Positions 13,775 to 20,981 of a DNA stretch of 25,356 nucleotides are shown in pieces. A program made the position numbers and the translations under genes. The DNA lies in the NCBI GenBank assembly GCA_021836225.1, contig JAKBJA010000108.1, forward strand, positions 1-25,356, given 5' to 3'. This stretch comes from Pseudomonadota bacterium (GTDB lineage Bacteria > Pseudomonadota > Gammaproteobacteria > Burkholderiales > Thiobacillaceae). The stretch's first letter is position 1; the number at the start of each line of letters is the position of its first letter. The notes beneath the pieces were generated by a model. The model had not been told where the DNA came from and made no database searches. It was given only the letters and a program-made list of their open reading frames with translations.

Positions 13775-14449
13775 CTAGAGTGGGTGACGGCCCGGGGGAA
13801 CCTCGCGATCATCGGGAGTGTCGCTGCCACCGCCAGGCGGTTGGCTACCCGAGCCGCTGCCGGAAGACGCAAAGTCGCCGCATCTAACACTATGCTTGGG
13901 TGAAACACGCCCCAGAACAGTGACGTTGCCTGGCAATGCGCGGTTTTCTTCCTTGAGATAGACGACCGTTTCGGCCTGGTGATGGGCAATGTTTCCCTTT
14001 ACCCTGCCCAATCGTGTGCAGCCCAACCAAAACATTCCTTGTGTTTCTGCAGGCGCGTTGACGGGTGCGACCGATCCCGAAAGCGCGCTCGCATAGCGGA
14101 CAACGGTGGGTTCCGTGTTCCCGGCGGCATAGAGGGCTTCAAACTCACCCAGCGCCTTATCCCACCACCATTGGCGATGGGCCATGATCTTGATCCTCGA
14201 CGCATAGCCGGCTGCGGCAGGCTTGCCGAGAGTCAGCGACGATACATAGAACTTCACATCCGTGTAGCTCAGCGGTTTCCTGGGCGGTCCCGGCCACTCG
14301 ATGTTGTAGCTGCTGCCGGTCGCTGGTCTGAAGTCAATGAGTTCCTCAGGGACCAGTACCGTTTCGTCCGCCTGCGCAAGCGACGGACCGGCAAGGCTTA
14401 GCCACGCCAGAGCGACAAGCGATAAAGACCCACGGGCACGATTTTTCAT
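13775..14449 (-). CDS. Exported hypothetical protein
   Basis: I do not recognise this 224-residue family. ATG 14449 is preceded by AAAGGAGG on the minus strand, a near-perfect ribosome site, and gives MKNRARGSLSLVALAWLSLA, a clear signal peptide (cleavage near PSLAQA). The frame extends 24 codons further upstream, but that part lacks a signal-like sequence. The mature part is soluble and tryptophan-rich (AHRQWWWDKALGEFEALYAA, GMFWLGCTRLGR) with two cysteines that could form a disulphide. The tail is Gly/Ser/Pro-rich and low-complexity (about the last 35 residues), suggesting a flexible linker or surface exposure. It is divergent from the MOSC gene. Confidence 0.72.
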   Translation of the reverse strand: MKNRARGSLSLVALAWLSLAGPSLAQADETVLVPEELIDFRPATGSSYNIEWPGPPRKPLSYTDVKFYVSSLTLGKPAAAGYASRIKIMAHRQWWWDKALGEFEALYAAGNTEPTVVRYASALSGSVAPVNAPAETQGMFWLGCTRLGRVKGNIAHHQAETVVYLKEENRALPGNVTVLGRVSPKHSVRCGDFASSGSGSGSQPPGGGSDTPDDREVPPGRHPL

Positions 14450-14605
14450 CGCCGATCCTCCTTTTGATGAGCCTCCTTCGCGTTGCGCGAGAGAGCCTCG
14501 CGCAACCTGGAAGTAGTGCATGCCTGTAGCCTATGCCATTATTTTCATCGTGCCAGAACAAAACTCGCCGCCTGGCGACACGTGGGCGATGCTGAATCTG
14601 ATCAA

Positions 14606-15142
14606 TTGGAGAAATCCCTGAGCGAAGCCGCCCTGCGCGATCTGACGACCCGCTTCCCACAACCGGGGCGGATCGAAGCGATTTATATCCGCCCGCAGCG
14701 CCGCGGCGAGGTGGCCGCGGTCGAATCCGTCAGGGCGATTGCCGGGTTGGGGCTGGAGGGCGATCACTACGCGCTGCCGTCGCGCAGCCGGGTGGAAGGC
14801 GGCAAGCGGCAGGTGACGCTGATTCAGGCCGAGCACCTGCCGGTGGTGGCGGCGCTGACGGGGCGGGCGCAGGTCGACGCGGCTTTGCTGCGCCGCAACC
14901 TGGTGGTGTCGGGGCTGAATCTGCTGGCGGCGCGGGCGCTGTTCCGCGACCGGCCGCTGGTGCTGCGCATCGGTGAGTCGGTGGTGCTGGAAGTGACCGG
15001 GCATTGCGATCCCTGCTCGCGCATGGAAGACGTGCTGGGGCCGGGCGGATTCAACGCGATGCGCGGCCACGGCGGCGTCAATGCCCGCATCCTGGCGGGC
15101 GGGACGATCCGGGTGGGGGATGCGGTGCGGGGTGAAGGGTGA
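14606..15142 (+). CDS. MOSC-domain protein
   Basis: This is a stand-alone MOSC (molybdenum cofactor sulfurase C-terminal) domain of about 175 residues, a fold used to handle sulfur and molybdenum cofactor, with the conserved cysteine in [20 protein letters not shown]. Other family blocks are [42 protein letters not shown] and [15 protein letters not shown]. The start is uncertain. TTG 14606 is given here and GTG 14582 is also possible, but neither has a ribosome site. CTG 14618 has GGAG exactly 6 bp ahead and would give [20 protein letters not shown], a natural family N-terminus. The ATG at 14483 would add a non-family extension overlapping the divergent gene's leader. Confidence 0.87.
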   Translation: MEKSLSEAALRDLTTRFPQPGRIEAIYIRPQRRGEVAAVESVRAIAGLGLEGDHYALPSRSRVEGGKRQVTLIQAEHLPVVAALTGRAQVDAALLRRNLVVSGLNLLAARALFRDRPLVLRIGESVVLEVTGHCDPCSRMEDVLGPGGFNAMRGHGGVNARILAGGTIRVGDAVRGEG

Positions 15143-15152
15143 GGCGAAGGGC

Positions 15153-15935
15153 TCAAGCGGTCGTCAGCCCGGCGATGAGGCCGTCCTGCAGCCAGGTACC
15201 GAGATGGCGGGCGGCCTGGGCCGTGGCATCCTGATCCGACAGGTGTTCGCCCAGCGATGCGCAGATCCGGGCGAACGAAGCACCGGCCAGCAGCTGCGAC
15301 AGGGCGGCGTGTTCCACGCGGTCGAGGGTGCGGAAATGCGGCTGCCAGGCCTTGCGCCAGATCAGGAGCCAGGCGGGGTCGGGCAGGCGATCGGCGGGCG
15401 GCGGCGGCTGGTCCTGGTCAAGGGCGTGCCAGATGCCGACGCTGTTGAAGCGCAGCGGCGCGAGGAACAGGGTGGGGACGAAGCGGAAGCCGACGCTTTC
15501 CCACTGCGCCGCGTCGAGTTCGGCCAGCGCCGCGGGTGCCAGGGGCTCGGCGTCGGGGCCGTCGAAGGCGCGGCGCAGCTGCCAGTCGATCATGGCCAGT
15601 TCGGCGATGTCGGGGTCCTGCGGAAAGCGCGCGGCCAGCCAGTGCGGAAAATCCGCGCCGTGCCAGCGCAGGTTGCGGTGCTGCGGGGGGTTGGCCTCGA
15701 CGAAATCCAGCGCCGCGTCGTCGAAGCTGTCGTCGCCGAGGTAGGCCCAGGTTTTTTCGAAAGCGTCGCGCAGGTTGTCGAGCAGGCGGGCGCGGTAGGC
15801 GTGGTGATAGATGTGCAGGCGATGGGCGACGTCGATGCGGCCGCCGGCCGCGACGTCGTCGGCGATGGCGCTGGGGCGGTCGAGCAGGTGGTCGTGAAAC
15901 GCCGTTTGCAGCGTGACGAGGGTCGGCGCGCTCAT
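15153..15935 (-). CDS. bufC: BufC-type partner protein of a DUF692 oxidase (DUF2063, putative DNA-binding domain family)
   Basis: This 260-residue protein contains an N-terminal DUF2063 domain: [40 protein letters not shown] and [20 protein letters not shown]. In bufferin operons this protein assists the DUF692 (MNIO) oxidase, probably as the peptide-recognition partner; its old label 'DNA-binding' is not supported by function. The start is ATG 15935, whose ATGA overlaps the bufB stop by 4 bp, so the two are translationally coupled. The frame stays open far upstream inside bufB in another reading frame, but that stretch is only an arginine/proline-rich shadow. It is convergent with the MOSC gene, with 10 bp between stops. 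Confidence 0.9.
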   Translation of the reverse strand: MSAPTLVTLQTAFHDHLLDRPSAIADDVAAGGRIDVAHRLHIYHHAYRARLLDNLRDAFEKTWAYLGDDSFDDAALDFVEANPPQHRNLRWHGADFPHWLAARFPQDPDIAELAMIDWQLRRAFDGPDAEPLAPAALAELDAAQWESVGFRFVPTLFLAPLRFNSVGIWHALDQDQPPPPADRLPDPAWLLIWRKAWQPHFRTLDRVEHAALSQLLAGASFARICASLGEHLSDQDATAQAARHLGTWLQDGLIAGLTTA

Positions 15936-16792
15936 GCCACCGCCTCGCAGGTGTCCAGAACCTCGGCGGCAATGGCCCGCGCGCGGTCGAGTTCGGCGAT
16001 GAGTTCGGCGAGCGCGGGGATGTGGTCGTCGCGTTCGATCATGGTGGCGACCTCGCCGAACAGCAGGCAGGCTTCGCGGTAGAGCGCCCATACCGGCTCG
16101 GCGACGGGGTGGTCGTGGGTGTCGACGATGTAGTCGCCGTGGTCGCTGTGGCCGGCCAGGTGGATCTGCTGTACCCGCTCGGCCGGCAGGTGGCGCATGA
16201 AGGCGCGCGCGTCGAAGCCGTGGTTGATGCTGCTGACGTAGATGTTGTTGACGTCGAGCAGCAGCAGGCAGTCGGCCTCCTCGGCGACGCGGCGCAGGAA
16301 TTCCCATTCGCTCATGTCCGAGCTGCGGTATTCGAGATAGCTCGATACGTTTTCCAGCAGGATGCGCTGGCCGAGCGCGTCCTGCACCTGGCCGACGTGG
16401 CGCACCACCAGGCGCAGCGCCTCCTCGCTGTAAGGCAGCGGCAGCAGGTCGTGGGCGTTGCGGCCGGCGACGCCGGTCCAGCACAGGTGATCGGAAATCC
16501 ACAGCGGCTGCGCGCGCTGGGCGAGTTTTTTGAGATCGGCGAGATACTGCAGGTCGAGCCCGTCGGTGGAGCCGATCGACAGCGATACGCCGTGCATCGC
16601 CACCGGGTAGCGTTCGAGCACGGCATCGAGCATGGCGAGCGGCTTGCCGCCGGGCACCATGTAATTGTCGGAAATGATTTCGAGCCAGTCGAGCGCGTGC
16701 GGTTCGCGCAGAAAGTCCGGGTAATGCACGGGCCGCAGGCCGAGGCCGAAACCCGGCGAAGCTTTTCTGATCGGGGCAGGGGGGCGCGTCAT
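15932..16792 (-). CDS. bufB: BufB, DUF692 multinuclear non-haem iron oxidase (MNIO)
   Basis: This 286-residue TIM-barrel enzyme of the MNIO (DUF692, MbnB-like) family modifies cysteines of a partner peptide to heterocycles that bind copper. The metal-ligand motifs are visible in order: [10 protein letters not shown] (H67), [10 protein letters not shown] (D101, H102), [11 protein letters not shown] (E147), [18 protein letters not shown] (D180, N183, H191), [12 protein letters not shown] (H211, H215) and DTHDHPV (D224, H226). The opening [15 protein letters not shown] is typical. It follows bufA by an 81-bp gap that contains a strong hairpin, and it overlaps bufC by 4 bp. With bufA and bufC next to it the bufferin assignment is solid. 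The exact modification is inferred from relatives. Confidence 0.94.
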   Translation of the reverse strand: MTRPPAPIRKASPGFGLGLRPVHYPDFLREPHALDWLEIISDNYMVPGGKPLAMLDAVLERYPVAMHGVSLSIGSTDGLDLQYLADLKKLAQRAQPLWISDHLCWTGVAGRNAHDLLPLPYSEEALRLVVRHVGQVQDALGQRILLENVSSYLEYRSSDMSEWEFLRRVAEEADCLLLLDVNNIYVSSINHGFDARAFMRHLPAERVQQIHLAGHSDHGDYIVDTHDHPVAEPVWALYREACLLFGEVATMIERDDHIPALAELIAELDRARAIAAEVLDTCEAVA

Positions 16793-16834
16793 GCGGAAGT
16801 CTCTCAGGCGAGTGCAAACAATGGGCGTCGGTTG

Positions 16835-16857
16835 CCGGTGCGGCGGGGCCGCACCGG
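16835..16857 (-). promoter_or_regulatory. Perfect hairpin between bufA and bufB
   Basis: CCGGTGCGGC-GGG-GCCGCACCGG is a perfect 10-bp, GC-rich stem with a 3-base loop, within the 81-bp bufA-bufB gap. No T-run follows on the minus strand, so it is not a classical terminator. It is more likely an RNA-processing or partial attenuation element that leaves much more bufA than bufBC message, which would suit a structural peptide and its catalyst. That role is inference. Confidence 0.65.
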
Positions 16858-16873
16858 GGCTGGCTGCGGACGG

Positions 16874-17164
16874 TTACATCTTGAGGTCGGCGATGACGCC
16901 GCTCTTGTCCAGGCATTCCTTGGCAGAGACGGCCTTGAAGCCATGGCCCTTGCAGGCGTTTTGGCCCTTGCAGCTGTGCTCCGCCGTCTTGCAGTCGCTG
17001 GTGCCCTTGCAGGACAGCACGCCGTAGCAGTGCACCTTGTCGCTGGCACCGACTGCGGGGCCGCTGCTGCCACCGGGATTTTCAGCGGCGTTGACGGCGG
17101 ACATCGAGAGGGCCATCGCGGCAGCGAAGGACGCGAGGGCGGCGCCTTTGGATGAAATGGACAT
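16874..17164 (-). CDS. bufA2: BufA2-type bufferin precursor (six-cysteine copper-binding peptide)
   Basis: This is a 96-residue exported peptide precursor. ATG 17164 follows AAAGGAG by about 9 bp and gives a Sec signal peptide (about residues 1-26, ending SAVNA). The mature part carries six cysteines in the BufA2 arrangement: C46 and C52 in HCYGVLSCKG, C58 in SDCKTAEHS, C65, C71 in QNACKGHGF and C84 in AKECLDKSG. Bufferins are modified on cysteines by their BufB/BufC enzymes and bind copper in the periplasm, protecting cells from excess metal. It is the first gene of the bufA-bufB-bufC operon. No DoxX-type bufD follows. The product of modification is not visible in sequence. Confidence 0.93.
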   Translation of the reverse strand: MSISSKGAALASFAAAMALSMSAVNAAENPGGSSGPAVGASDKVHCYGVLSCKGTSDCKTAEHSCKGQNACKGHGFKAVSAKECLDKSGVIADLKM

Positions 17165-17250
17165 GAATAAATCTCCTTTGATGAATGGAACGGTTTGATT
17201 TGGGTGGGTGTATCGGCGCTGCGTGTCCGCCATGCTGGCGACGGCTGCAG

Positions 17251-17262
17251 TGTCATGAGACA
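17251..17262. promoter_or_regulatory. Short inverted repeat in the buf upstream region
   Basis: TGTC-ATGA-GACA, flanked by GGCTG and CAGCC, lies 87-98 bp ahead of bufA in the 293-bp gap shared with the small exported protein gene. It could be an operator or a promoter element. I could not assign a sigma-70 or ECF promoter here with any confidence, and nothing else in 17165-17457 stands out. Confidence 0.25.
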
Positions 17263-17457
17263 GCCGGCATGGTGTAACCCGCCGCGTGCCTCACCCCTGC
17301 TCAGTCGCGGCGGCGCAGCTGTCCTTACACCTGGACGACAAATTTTTTCGATGCGCCGCGTCGGCCCGGGCGGGCGTGCCGATGCGTCGCCGGCGAGGCT
17401 ATGATGAATTCATGTTTGCCGGTTTCATCTGTGCGTTCACATTGCAAAGGAGATCCC

Positions 17458-17691
17458 ATGAAAACCTGGTTCATCGCGTTGCCGCTGCTTGTCGTGGCGA
17501 ATGCAGGGATGGCGCAGGACGTCGAACCGGCGGCCGACCCGGCCGCAACGGTGGCGCCCCAGCCGGACGCTCAGGACAAGGCGGCTGCATCCAAGCCGAA
17601 GCATCGGCAGGGCGCCGACATGCGCCATTGCCTGGAACTGAAGGACGCCAAGGCGATCATTCGCTGCGCCGAGCCCGGTCGCAAACCGTAA
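17458..17691 (+). CDS. Small exported hypothetical protein
   Basis: This 77-residue protein starts at ATG 17458 after AAAGGAG (7 bp). It has a signal peptide, MKTWFIALPLLVVANAGMAQ (cleavage near GMA). A low-complexity Ala/Pro/Asp linker follows, and then a compact C-terminal motif with two cysteines, RHCLELKDAKAIIRCAEPGR (about residues 56-75). This 'CLxLxxxxxIxxCA' ending appears in many short exported betaproteobacterial proteins of unknown function. The cysteines may pair in the periplasm. It is divergent from bufA and 39 bp before the YdjM-family gene, with which it may share a transcript. Function unknown. Confidence 0.78.
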   Translation: MKTWFIALPLLVVANAGMAQDVEPAADPAATVAPQPDAQDKAAASKPKHRQGADMRHCLELKDAKAIIRCAEPGRKP

Positions 17692-17730
17692 TCCGGCACG
17701 TCGCCCGCCTGCAGCACGACGGATGACGGC

Positions 17731-18255
17731 ATGGCGACGCCGCTTTCGCATCTGGCCGTGCCGCTGGCGCTGACCGCAGTGCTGGGTACCGACGCCGTGC
17801 CGCCGGGACTGCTGGCGCTGGCGCTGGTCTGCGCCGTGCTGCCCGACCTCGATGCGCTGGGCCTGTGGCTCGGTATTCCCTACGCGCATCCGTTCGGCCA
17901 CCGCGGCATCACGCATTCGCTGCCGTTTGCCGTGGCGCTGGCGGGCGCGGGGACGCTGCTCGCGCCGGAGGCGGAACCCCGCATCGCATTCGGGGTGCTG
18001 CTGGTCAGCGCCGCGTCGCACGGCCTCATCGACGCGCTGACCAACGGTGGCCTCGGCATCGCCTTGTTCAGCCCGTTTTCACACAGGCGATTTTTCCTGC
18101 CGTGGCGGGTGATCGAGGTGTCGCCGCTGCGCCCGTCCGCGCTGTTTTCACGGCGCGGCCTCGAGGTGCTGCGCTCCGAGATGCGCTGGGTGTGGGTGCC
18201 ATGTCTGGCGGTGGCTATTCTGGGGATAGCGCTGCGGGGGCTGGCAGGTCAGTGA
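17731..18255 (+). CDS. YdjM/YfhO-like inner-membrane protein (metal-dependent hydrolase family, PF04307)
   Basis: This 174-residue polytopic membrane protein has about four hydrophobic helices. The family hallmarks are at the N-terminus and middle: PLSHLAVPLAL with its histidine (H7), LPDLDALGLWLGIPY with paired aspartates, and HRGITHSLPFAV with the HRGxTHS motif, then ASHGLIDALTNGG. These His/Asp residues resemble a buried metal site, hence the 'metal-dependent hydrolase' name. E. coli YdjM belongs here and is an SOS-regulated protein, but I see no LexA box nearby. It is convergent with the MBL-fold gene, with 10 bp between stops. The biochemical activity is not established for the family. 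Confidence 0.87.
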   Translation: MATPLSHLAVPLALTAVLGTDAVPPGLLALALVCAVLPDLDALGLWLGIPYAHPFGHRGITHSLPFAVALAGAGTLLAPEAEPRIAFGVLLVSAASHGLIDALTNGGLGIALFSPFSHRRFFLPWRVIEVSPLRPSALFSRRGLEVLRSEMRWVWVPCLAVAILGIALRGLAGQ

Positions 18256-18265
18256 ACCGGCCGGA

Positions 18266-18892
18266 CTAGCATCCCGCACATTCCTGGTCTGCCAGGAACT
18301 TTTCGAGGCCCGCCCTGGCGCCGCCGATCCAGGGGGCACCGTGGGCGAACAGCAGGTGGTCGAATTCGCGTTCGCGCAGGTGCTTGAGGAAGGCCTTGCG
18401 CAGGCCGCGCTTGACGCCTTCCGGGTCGTCGCCCATGTAGGCGTCGGGCACGAAGCCGAGCTTGCCCCGGTCGCGCACGATGGCGTCGCCGAGGCTCAGG
18501 ATGCCGCCGTGCAGCGGCAGATACAGCGCGGTTTCCTCGGGGCACAGCGCCGCGACTTTGAGGGCCAGCACGCCGCCCGGCAGTTCCTTTCCGTGGGCGA
18601 AGCCCCTGACCTTTTCGCCGTGGGTGAATTCGTGCAGTCCGTCCTTGTGGCACCAGACCTGCGCGCCGTAACGCGCGGCGAAGCGGTCGCTGTGGCGGTA
18701 GTGATGGCGGTTGGTCAGGTAGACGTGCTGCGGCGCGCCGCGCGCCGCGAACCACTCGATGCCCTGCGCGGGCACGCGCGGGTCGATCAGCACCGGCGGG
18801 TCGGTGGCGTTGGTGTAATAGGAGTGGACGTAGGCCTGGATGCCTTCGTGGAAGGTCTTCCAGTGAAACACGCCGGGCAGGATTTCTTTCAT
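18266..18892 (-). CDS. MBL-fold metallo-hydrolase-like protein with a degenerate metal motif
   Basis: This 208-residue metallo-beta-lactamase-fold protein is whole in length for the small members. The N-terminal sheet (MKEILPGVFHWKTFHEGIQA, PPVLIDPRVPAQGIEWF) and later blocks LHGGILSLGDAIV (D136) and HLLFAHGAPWIGGAR (H184) fit the fold. The usual THxHxDH metal motif is replaced by TNRHHYRHSDRF (residues 60-71), so the first His, the Asp and the last His of the motif are changed. The protein ends in a cysteine-containing tail (DQECAGC). The start at 18892 has a good Shine-Dalgarno sequence (AAAGGAG) on the minus strand. It is divergent from the SDR gene. Substrate unknown. Confidence 0.85.
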   Translation of the reverse strand: MKEILPGVFHWKTFHEGIQAYVHSYYTNATDPPVLIDPRVPAQGIEWFAARGAPQHVYLTNRHHYRHSDRFAARYGAQVWCHKDGLHEFTHGEKVRGFAHGKELPGGVLALKVAALCPEETALYLPLHGGILSLGDAIVRDRGKLGFVPDAYMGDDPEGVKRGLRKAFLKHLREREFDHLLFAHGAPWIGGARAGLEKFLADQECAGC

Positions 18893-19010
18893 GGCGGACT
18901 CTCCTTTGCCTCAGTAAAGACGACACCCGGGGCAAAGAAAAGCCGCCCGTGATCGCCCCCGCTGTTCCGGTTGCCATCTATAAAGCTTGCATGATCTGGA
19001 GAATCCTCCG

Positions 19011-19715
19011 ATGCGAACGACACCCACTGTGCTGATCACCGGCGCCAACCGCGGCCTCGGGCTGGAATGGGCGCGGCAGTATGCCGAGGCCGGCTGGCGG
19101 GTGATCGCCAGCTGCCGCCATCCGGGGCAGGCCGACGACCTCAGGGCACTTGCCGGCAGCCACCCGCGGGTCAGCGTGCACCGCCTCGACGTGACCGACA
19201 GCGAACAGTTGCATACCTTGCAGCTCGATCTGGAGGAGGCCAGGATCGACGTGCTGCTCAACAACGCGGGCGTTTATCTGGACAAGTTCATGGGGGAGGT
19301 CGGCGGCATCGACTATGACGTCTGGCTGCGCACGTTCGCCGTCAACACGCTGGGGGCGGTGCGGGTGAGCGAGGCCTTCGTCGCGCAGGTGGCGCGCAGC
19401 GAGAAAAAGCGGGTGGTGGCGATCAGCAGCCACATGGGGTCCATTGCCGAGATCGGCGCGTCGGGCAGCTACGCCTACCGCTCAAGCAAGGCGGCCCTGA
19501 ACGCCGCGATGAAGGGGCTCTCGCACGCGCTTGCGCCACACGGCATCGGCGTCCTGCTGCTGCATCCCGGCTGGGTGGGCACGCGCATGGGGGGACCGGA
19601 TGCGCTGCTCACCCCCGCGCAGAGCGTCCGTGCCATGCGCGCCCTGGTGGAGGACTTCAAGCCGGAGTGGAACGGGCGCTTTTTCCGCTACGACGGCAGC
19701 GAGATTCCCTGGTAA
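19011..19715 (+). CDS. SDR-family NAD(P)-dependent oxidoreductase (C-factor-like)
   Basis: This 234-residue short-chain dehydrogenase has all classical motifs: the TGxxxGxG nucleotide-binding loop in LITGANRGLGLEWARQYAEA (residues ~8-27), the LDVTD cofactor motif, NNAG in DVLLNNAGVYLDKF, the catalytic Ser in VAISSHMGS, and YxxxK in YAYRSSKAALNAAMKG. The Arg after the loop suggests NADP(H) preference, which is inference. The sequence resembles the C-factor/sniffer-like subgroup. ATG 19011 is chosen because GGAG lies 9 bp ahead; an in-frame ATG at 18987 would add eight residues. It is divergent from the MBL-fold gene across a 118-bp gap. Substrate unknown. Confidence 0.92.
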   Translation: MRTTPTVLITGANRGLGLEWARQYAEAGWRVIASCRHPGQADDLRALAGSHPRVSVHRLDVTDSEQLHTLQLDLEEARIDVLLNNAGVYLDKFMGEVGGIDYDVWLRTFAVNTLGAVRVSEAFVAQVARSEKKRVVAISSHMGSIAEIGASGSYAYRSSKAALNAAMKGLSHALAPHGIGVLLLHPGWVGTRMGGPDALLTPAQSVRAMRALVEDFKPEWNGRFFRYDGSEIPW

Positions 19716-19723
19716 GCCTGCGA

Positions 19724-19740
19724 GCGGGTCAATGGCCCGC
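19724..19740. terminator. Weak hairpin between the convergent SDR and Spy-like genes
   Basis: GCGGGTC-AAT-GGCCCGC forms a 7-bp stem with one G-T pair in the 32-bp gap between two convergent stop codons. No real T-run follows on either strand, so it is a candidate bidirectional stop signal only. Confidence 0.35.
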
Positions 19741-19747
19741 GGCCTTC

Positions 19748-20335
19748 CTACTTGGCGGGTTCGGGCGCCGGCCCGCGTCGCCAGTAGGTGCGCAGTTTCT
19801 CCTGCTGCTCCTTGGTGAGGACGGCCTCCATGCGTTTCTGCGCCTCCACCGAGGAGTCGTACATTTTCTGCTGGAGCTTGCCGATTTCCTTGTAGGCCGA
19901 GTCGATTGCAGCGCTGTCCCGCTTGGGCGCCAGGTTCAGGTCGCGCAGCCTGGCCTGCTGGTTCATCATCTCGTTCATCAGGTTCCAGTGCGATTTGCGG
20001 GTGTCATCCTGAATCTTGTTGATCCGGGTCTGCTGCTCGCTGGTCAGGTCGAGTCCGCTGCCCCAATACGGGCCCATCATCATCCCCGGACCCATTCCGT
20101 GGCCCCCCATCATGCCGGGGCCCATGCCGCCGCCGCCCATCATGCCGGGGCCCATTCCGTAGCCGCCCATCATTCCGGGACCCATTCCGTGGCCACCCAT
20201 CATGCCGGGGCCCATGCCGTAGCCATCCGGACAGGGGGGGTTGGCCTGTTCGGCCTGGAGGGCGGGCGCCGTTCCGGCCAGGGCGGCAGCGAGGCTATAG
20301 GCGGCAATCCGGCTGAAAGATCGGGTGGTGTTCAT
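19748..20335 (-). CDS. Spy/CpxP-family periplasmic protein with Gly/Met repeats
   Basis: This 195-residue exported protein starts at ATG 20335 (AAAGGAG 7 bp upstream on the minus strand). It has a signal peptide ending near LQAEQA, then five 10-residue repeats of GMGPGMMGGH type (about residues 40-87), then a helical Spy/CpxP-like domain. That domain carries the LTxxQ motifs twice, LDLTSEQQTRINKIQDD (~95-111) and AVLTKEQQEKLRTYW (~171-185). Spy/CpxP proteins are ATP-independent periplasmic chaperones induced by envelope stress and metals. The Met- and His-containing repeats look able to bind Cu(I) or similar soft metals (inference). It lies downstream of the SHOCT gene and probably shares its transcript. 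Confidence 0.88.
   Translation of the reverse strand: MNTTRSFSRIAAYSLAAALAGTAPALQAEQANPPCPDGYGMGPGMMGGHGMGPGMMGGYGMGPGMMGGGGMGPGMMGGHGMGPGMMMGPYWGSGLDLTSEQQTRINKIQDDTRKSHWNLMNEMMNQQARLRDLNLAPKRDSAAIDSAYKEIGKLQQKMYDSSVEAQKRMEAVLTKEQQEKLRTYWRRGPAPEPAK
20071..20220 (-). repeat. Five tandem 30-bp coding repeats in the Spy-like gene
   Basis: Five head-to-tail 30-bp units begin at 20071, 20101, 20131, 20161 and 20191, each holding a variant of CCCATCATGCCGGGGCCCAT. They encode GMGPGMMGG plus a variable tenth residue (H, Y or G). Units differ by scattered substitutions, and the outermost unit (20071) is the most divergent. In-frame slippage could change the copy number. Confidence 0.9.
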
Positions 20336-20393
20336 GGCAATCTCCTTTCGCACGTGGTGACGATAAACGGTTGAAACGACAACGGGATGCCGC

Positions 20394-20663
20394 CTATTTT
20401 TCCAGGAGGTCATCCCGTTTCCGGAGATACGTGTCGCGATCGATTTCGTCGCGAGCGTAGGCTTCCTTGAGAATATCCAGCGGCGTTTTCTGTTCCGGCT
20501 CGCCTGCGCGGCCGCCCGTGTCCCGGGGTTTTGCGAACAGATACTTCAGCAAGGCGACGATCAGCAGGATGGGAATGGCCCAGATCAGGATCATCCACAC
20601 GCTGCCGAGCAGCATGCCGCCCCATCCATCGAACATCCATCCATGACTGTACGGGCCGTACAT
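20394..20663 (-). CDS. SHOCT-domain small membrane protein
   Basis: This 89-residue protein has a Gly/Trp/Tyr-rich N-terminus (MYGPYSHGWMFDGWGGMLLG), one membrane helix (about residues 20-42: VWMILIWAIPILLIVALLKY) and a C-terminal SHOCT motif (about 60-88: TPLDILKEAYARDEIDRDTY then LRKRDDL). SHOCT domains are short helical modules thought to aid oligomerisation. A ribosome site (AAGGACA) precedes ATG 20663. The Spy-like gene starts 58 bp downstream in the same direction. Such SHOCT/Spy pairs are frequent near copper and heavy-metal genes in betaproteobacteria, which fits the bufferin and cupredoxin genes in this window. Its own function is unknown. Confidence 0.87.
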   Translation of the reverse strand: MYGPYSHGWMFDGWGGMLLGSVWMILIWAIPILLIVALLKYLFAKPRDTGGRAGEPEQKTPLDILKEAYARDEIDRDTYLRKRDDLLEK

Positions 20664-20754
20664 ATCGTCTTGTCCTTAGGTCTGGGGCTTGCGGGGAAGG
20701 GGTTGATCGAGGGGGACGTGACACCAGATGCCGAAAAACCTGGCAGGCCAGTCA

Positions 20755-20782
20755 ACTATAGGCATGCCTGCGTCAAATACAA
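20755..20782 (-). promoter_or_regulatory. Possible promoter with palindromic operator for the SHOCT/Spy pair
   Basis: On the minus strand TTGTAT (20777-20782), 16 bp and TATAGT (20755-20760) make a moderate sigma-70 match, about 95 bp before the SHOCT start. A perfect 10-bp palindrome, AGGCATGCCT (20760-20769), lies in the spacer against the -10, where a repressor would block transcription. The rest of the 318-bp gap 20664-20981, shared with the divergent SnoaL-like gene, shows no gene and no clear plus-strand promoter. Confidence 0.35.
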
Positions 20783-20981
20783 ATGGAGCGGGAGGGCATC
20801 CGGGGAAAGGCGGGGGCAACGATCAACGGTGCAATCGACCATGAAACGGGGGTCTGCGCGATGCTGCGTTTTCCCTGTCGTTCACGTCGGCTTGGGCGTC
20901 GGCAGTCGGCTTGACGCAACCACGACCGTGCCCAAGAATACCGGCCATCACTCTTACGCCTGCCCACAAAGGAATGCCTAC

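Noticed and set aside
14483..14605. ATG 14483 as the start of the MOSC gene
   Set aside because: The added residues have no family similarity, there is no ribosome site, and the region is the leader of the divergent gene.
15081..16082. Long plus-strand open frame opposite bufC and bufB
   Set aside because: An antisense shadow: no domain, and its codons mirror the high-GC third positions of the real minus-strand genes.
15936..16916. Long minus-strand frame running through bufB as an N-terminal extension of bufC
   Set aside because: Its translation there is Arg/Pro/Ala-rich with no domain, while the overlapping frame encodes a complete DUF692 protein. bufC has its own ATG coupled to the bufB stop.
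17275..17300. GTAACC near bufA as an ECF-sigma -35 element
   Set aside because: It is on the plus strand, pointing away from bufA, and has no matching -10 at the expected spacing.
20071..20220. Five 30-bp repeats that could suggest a CRISPR array
   Set aside because: The units are contiguous with no spacers, vary between copies and encode an in-frame 10-residue protein repeat.
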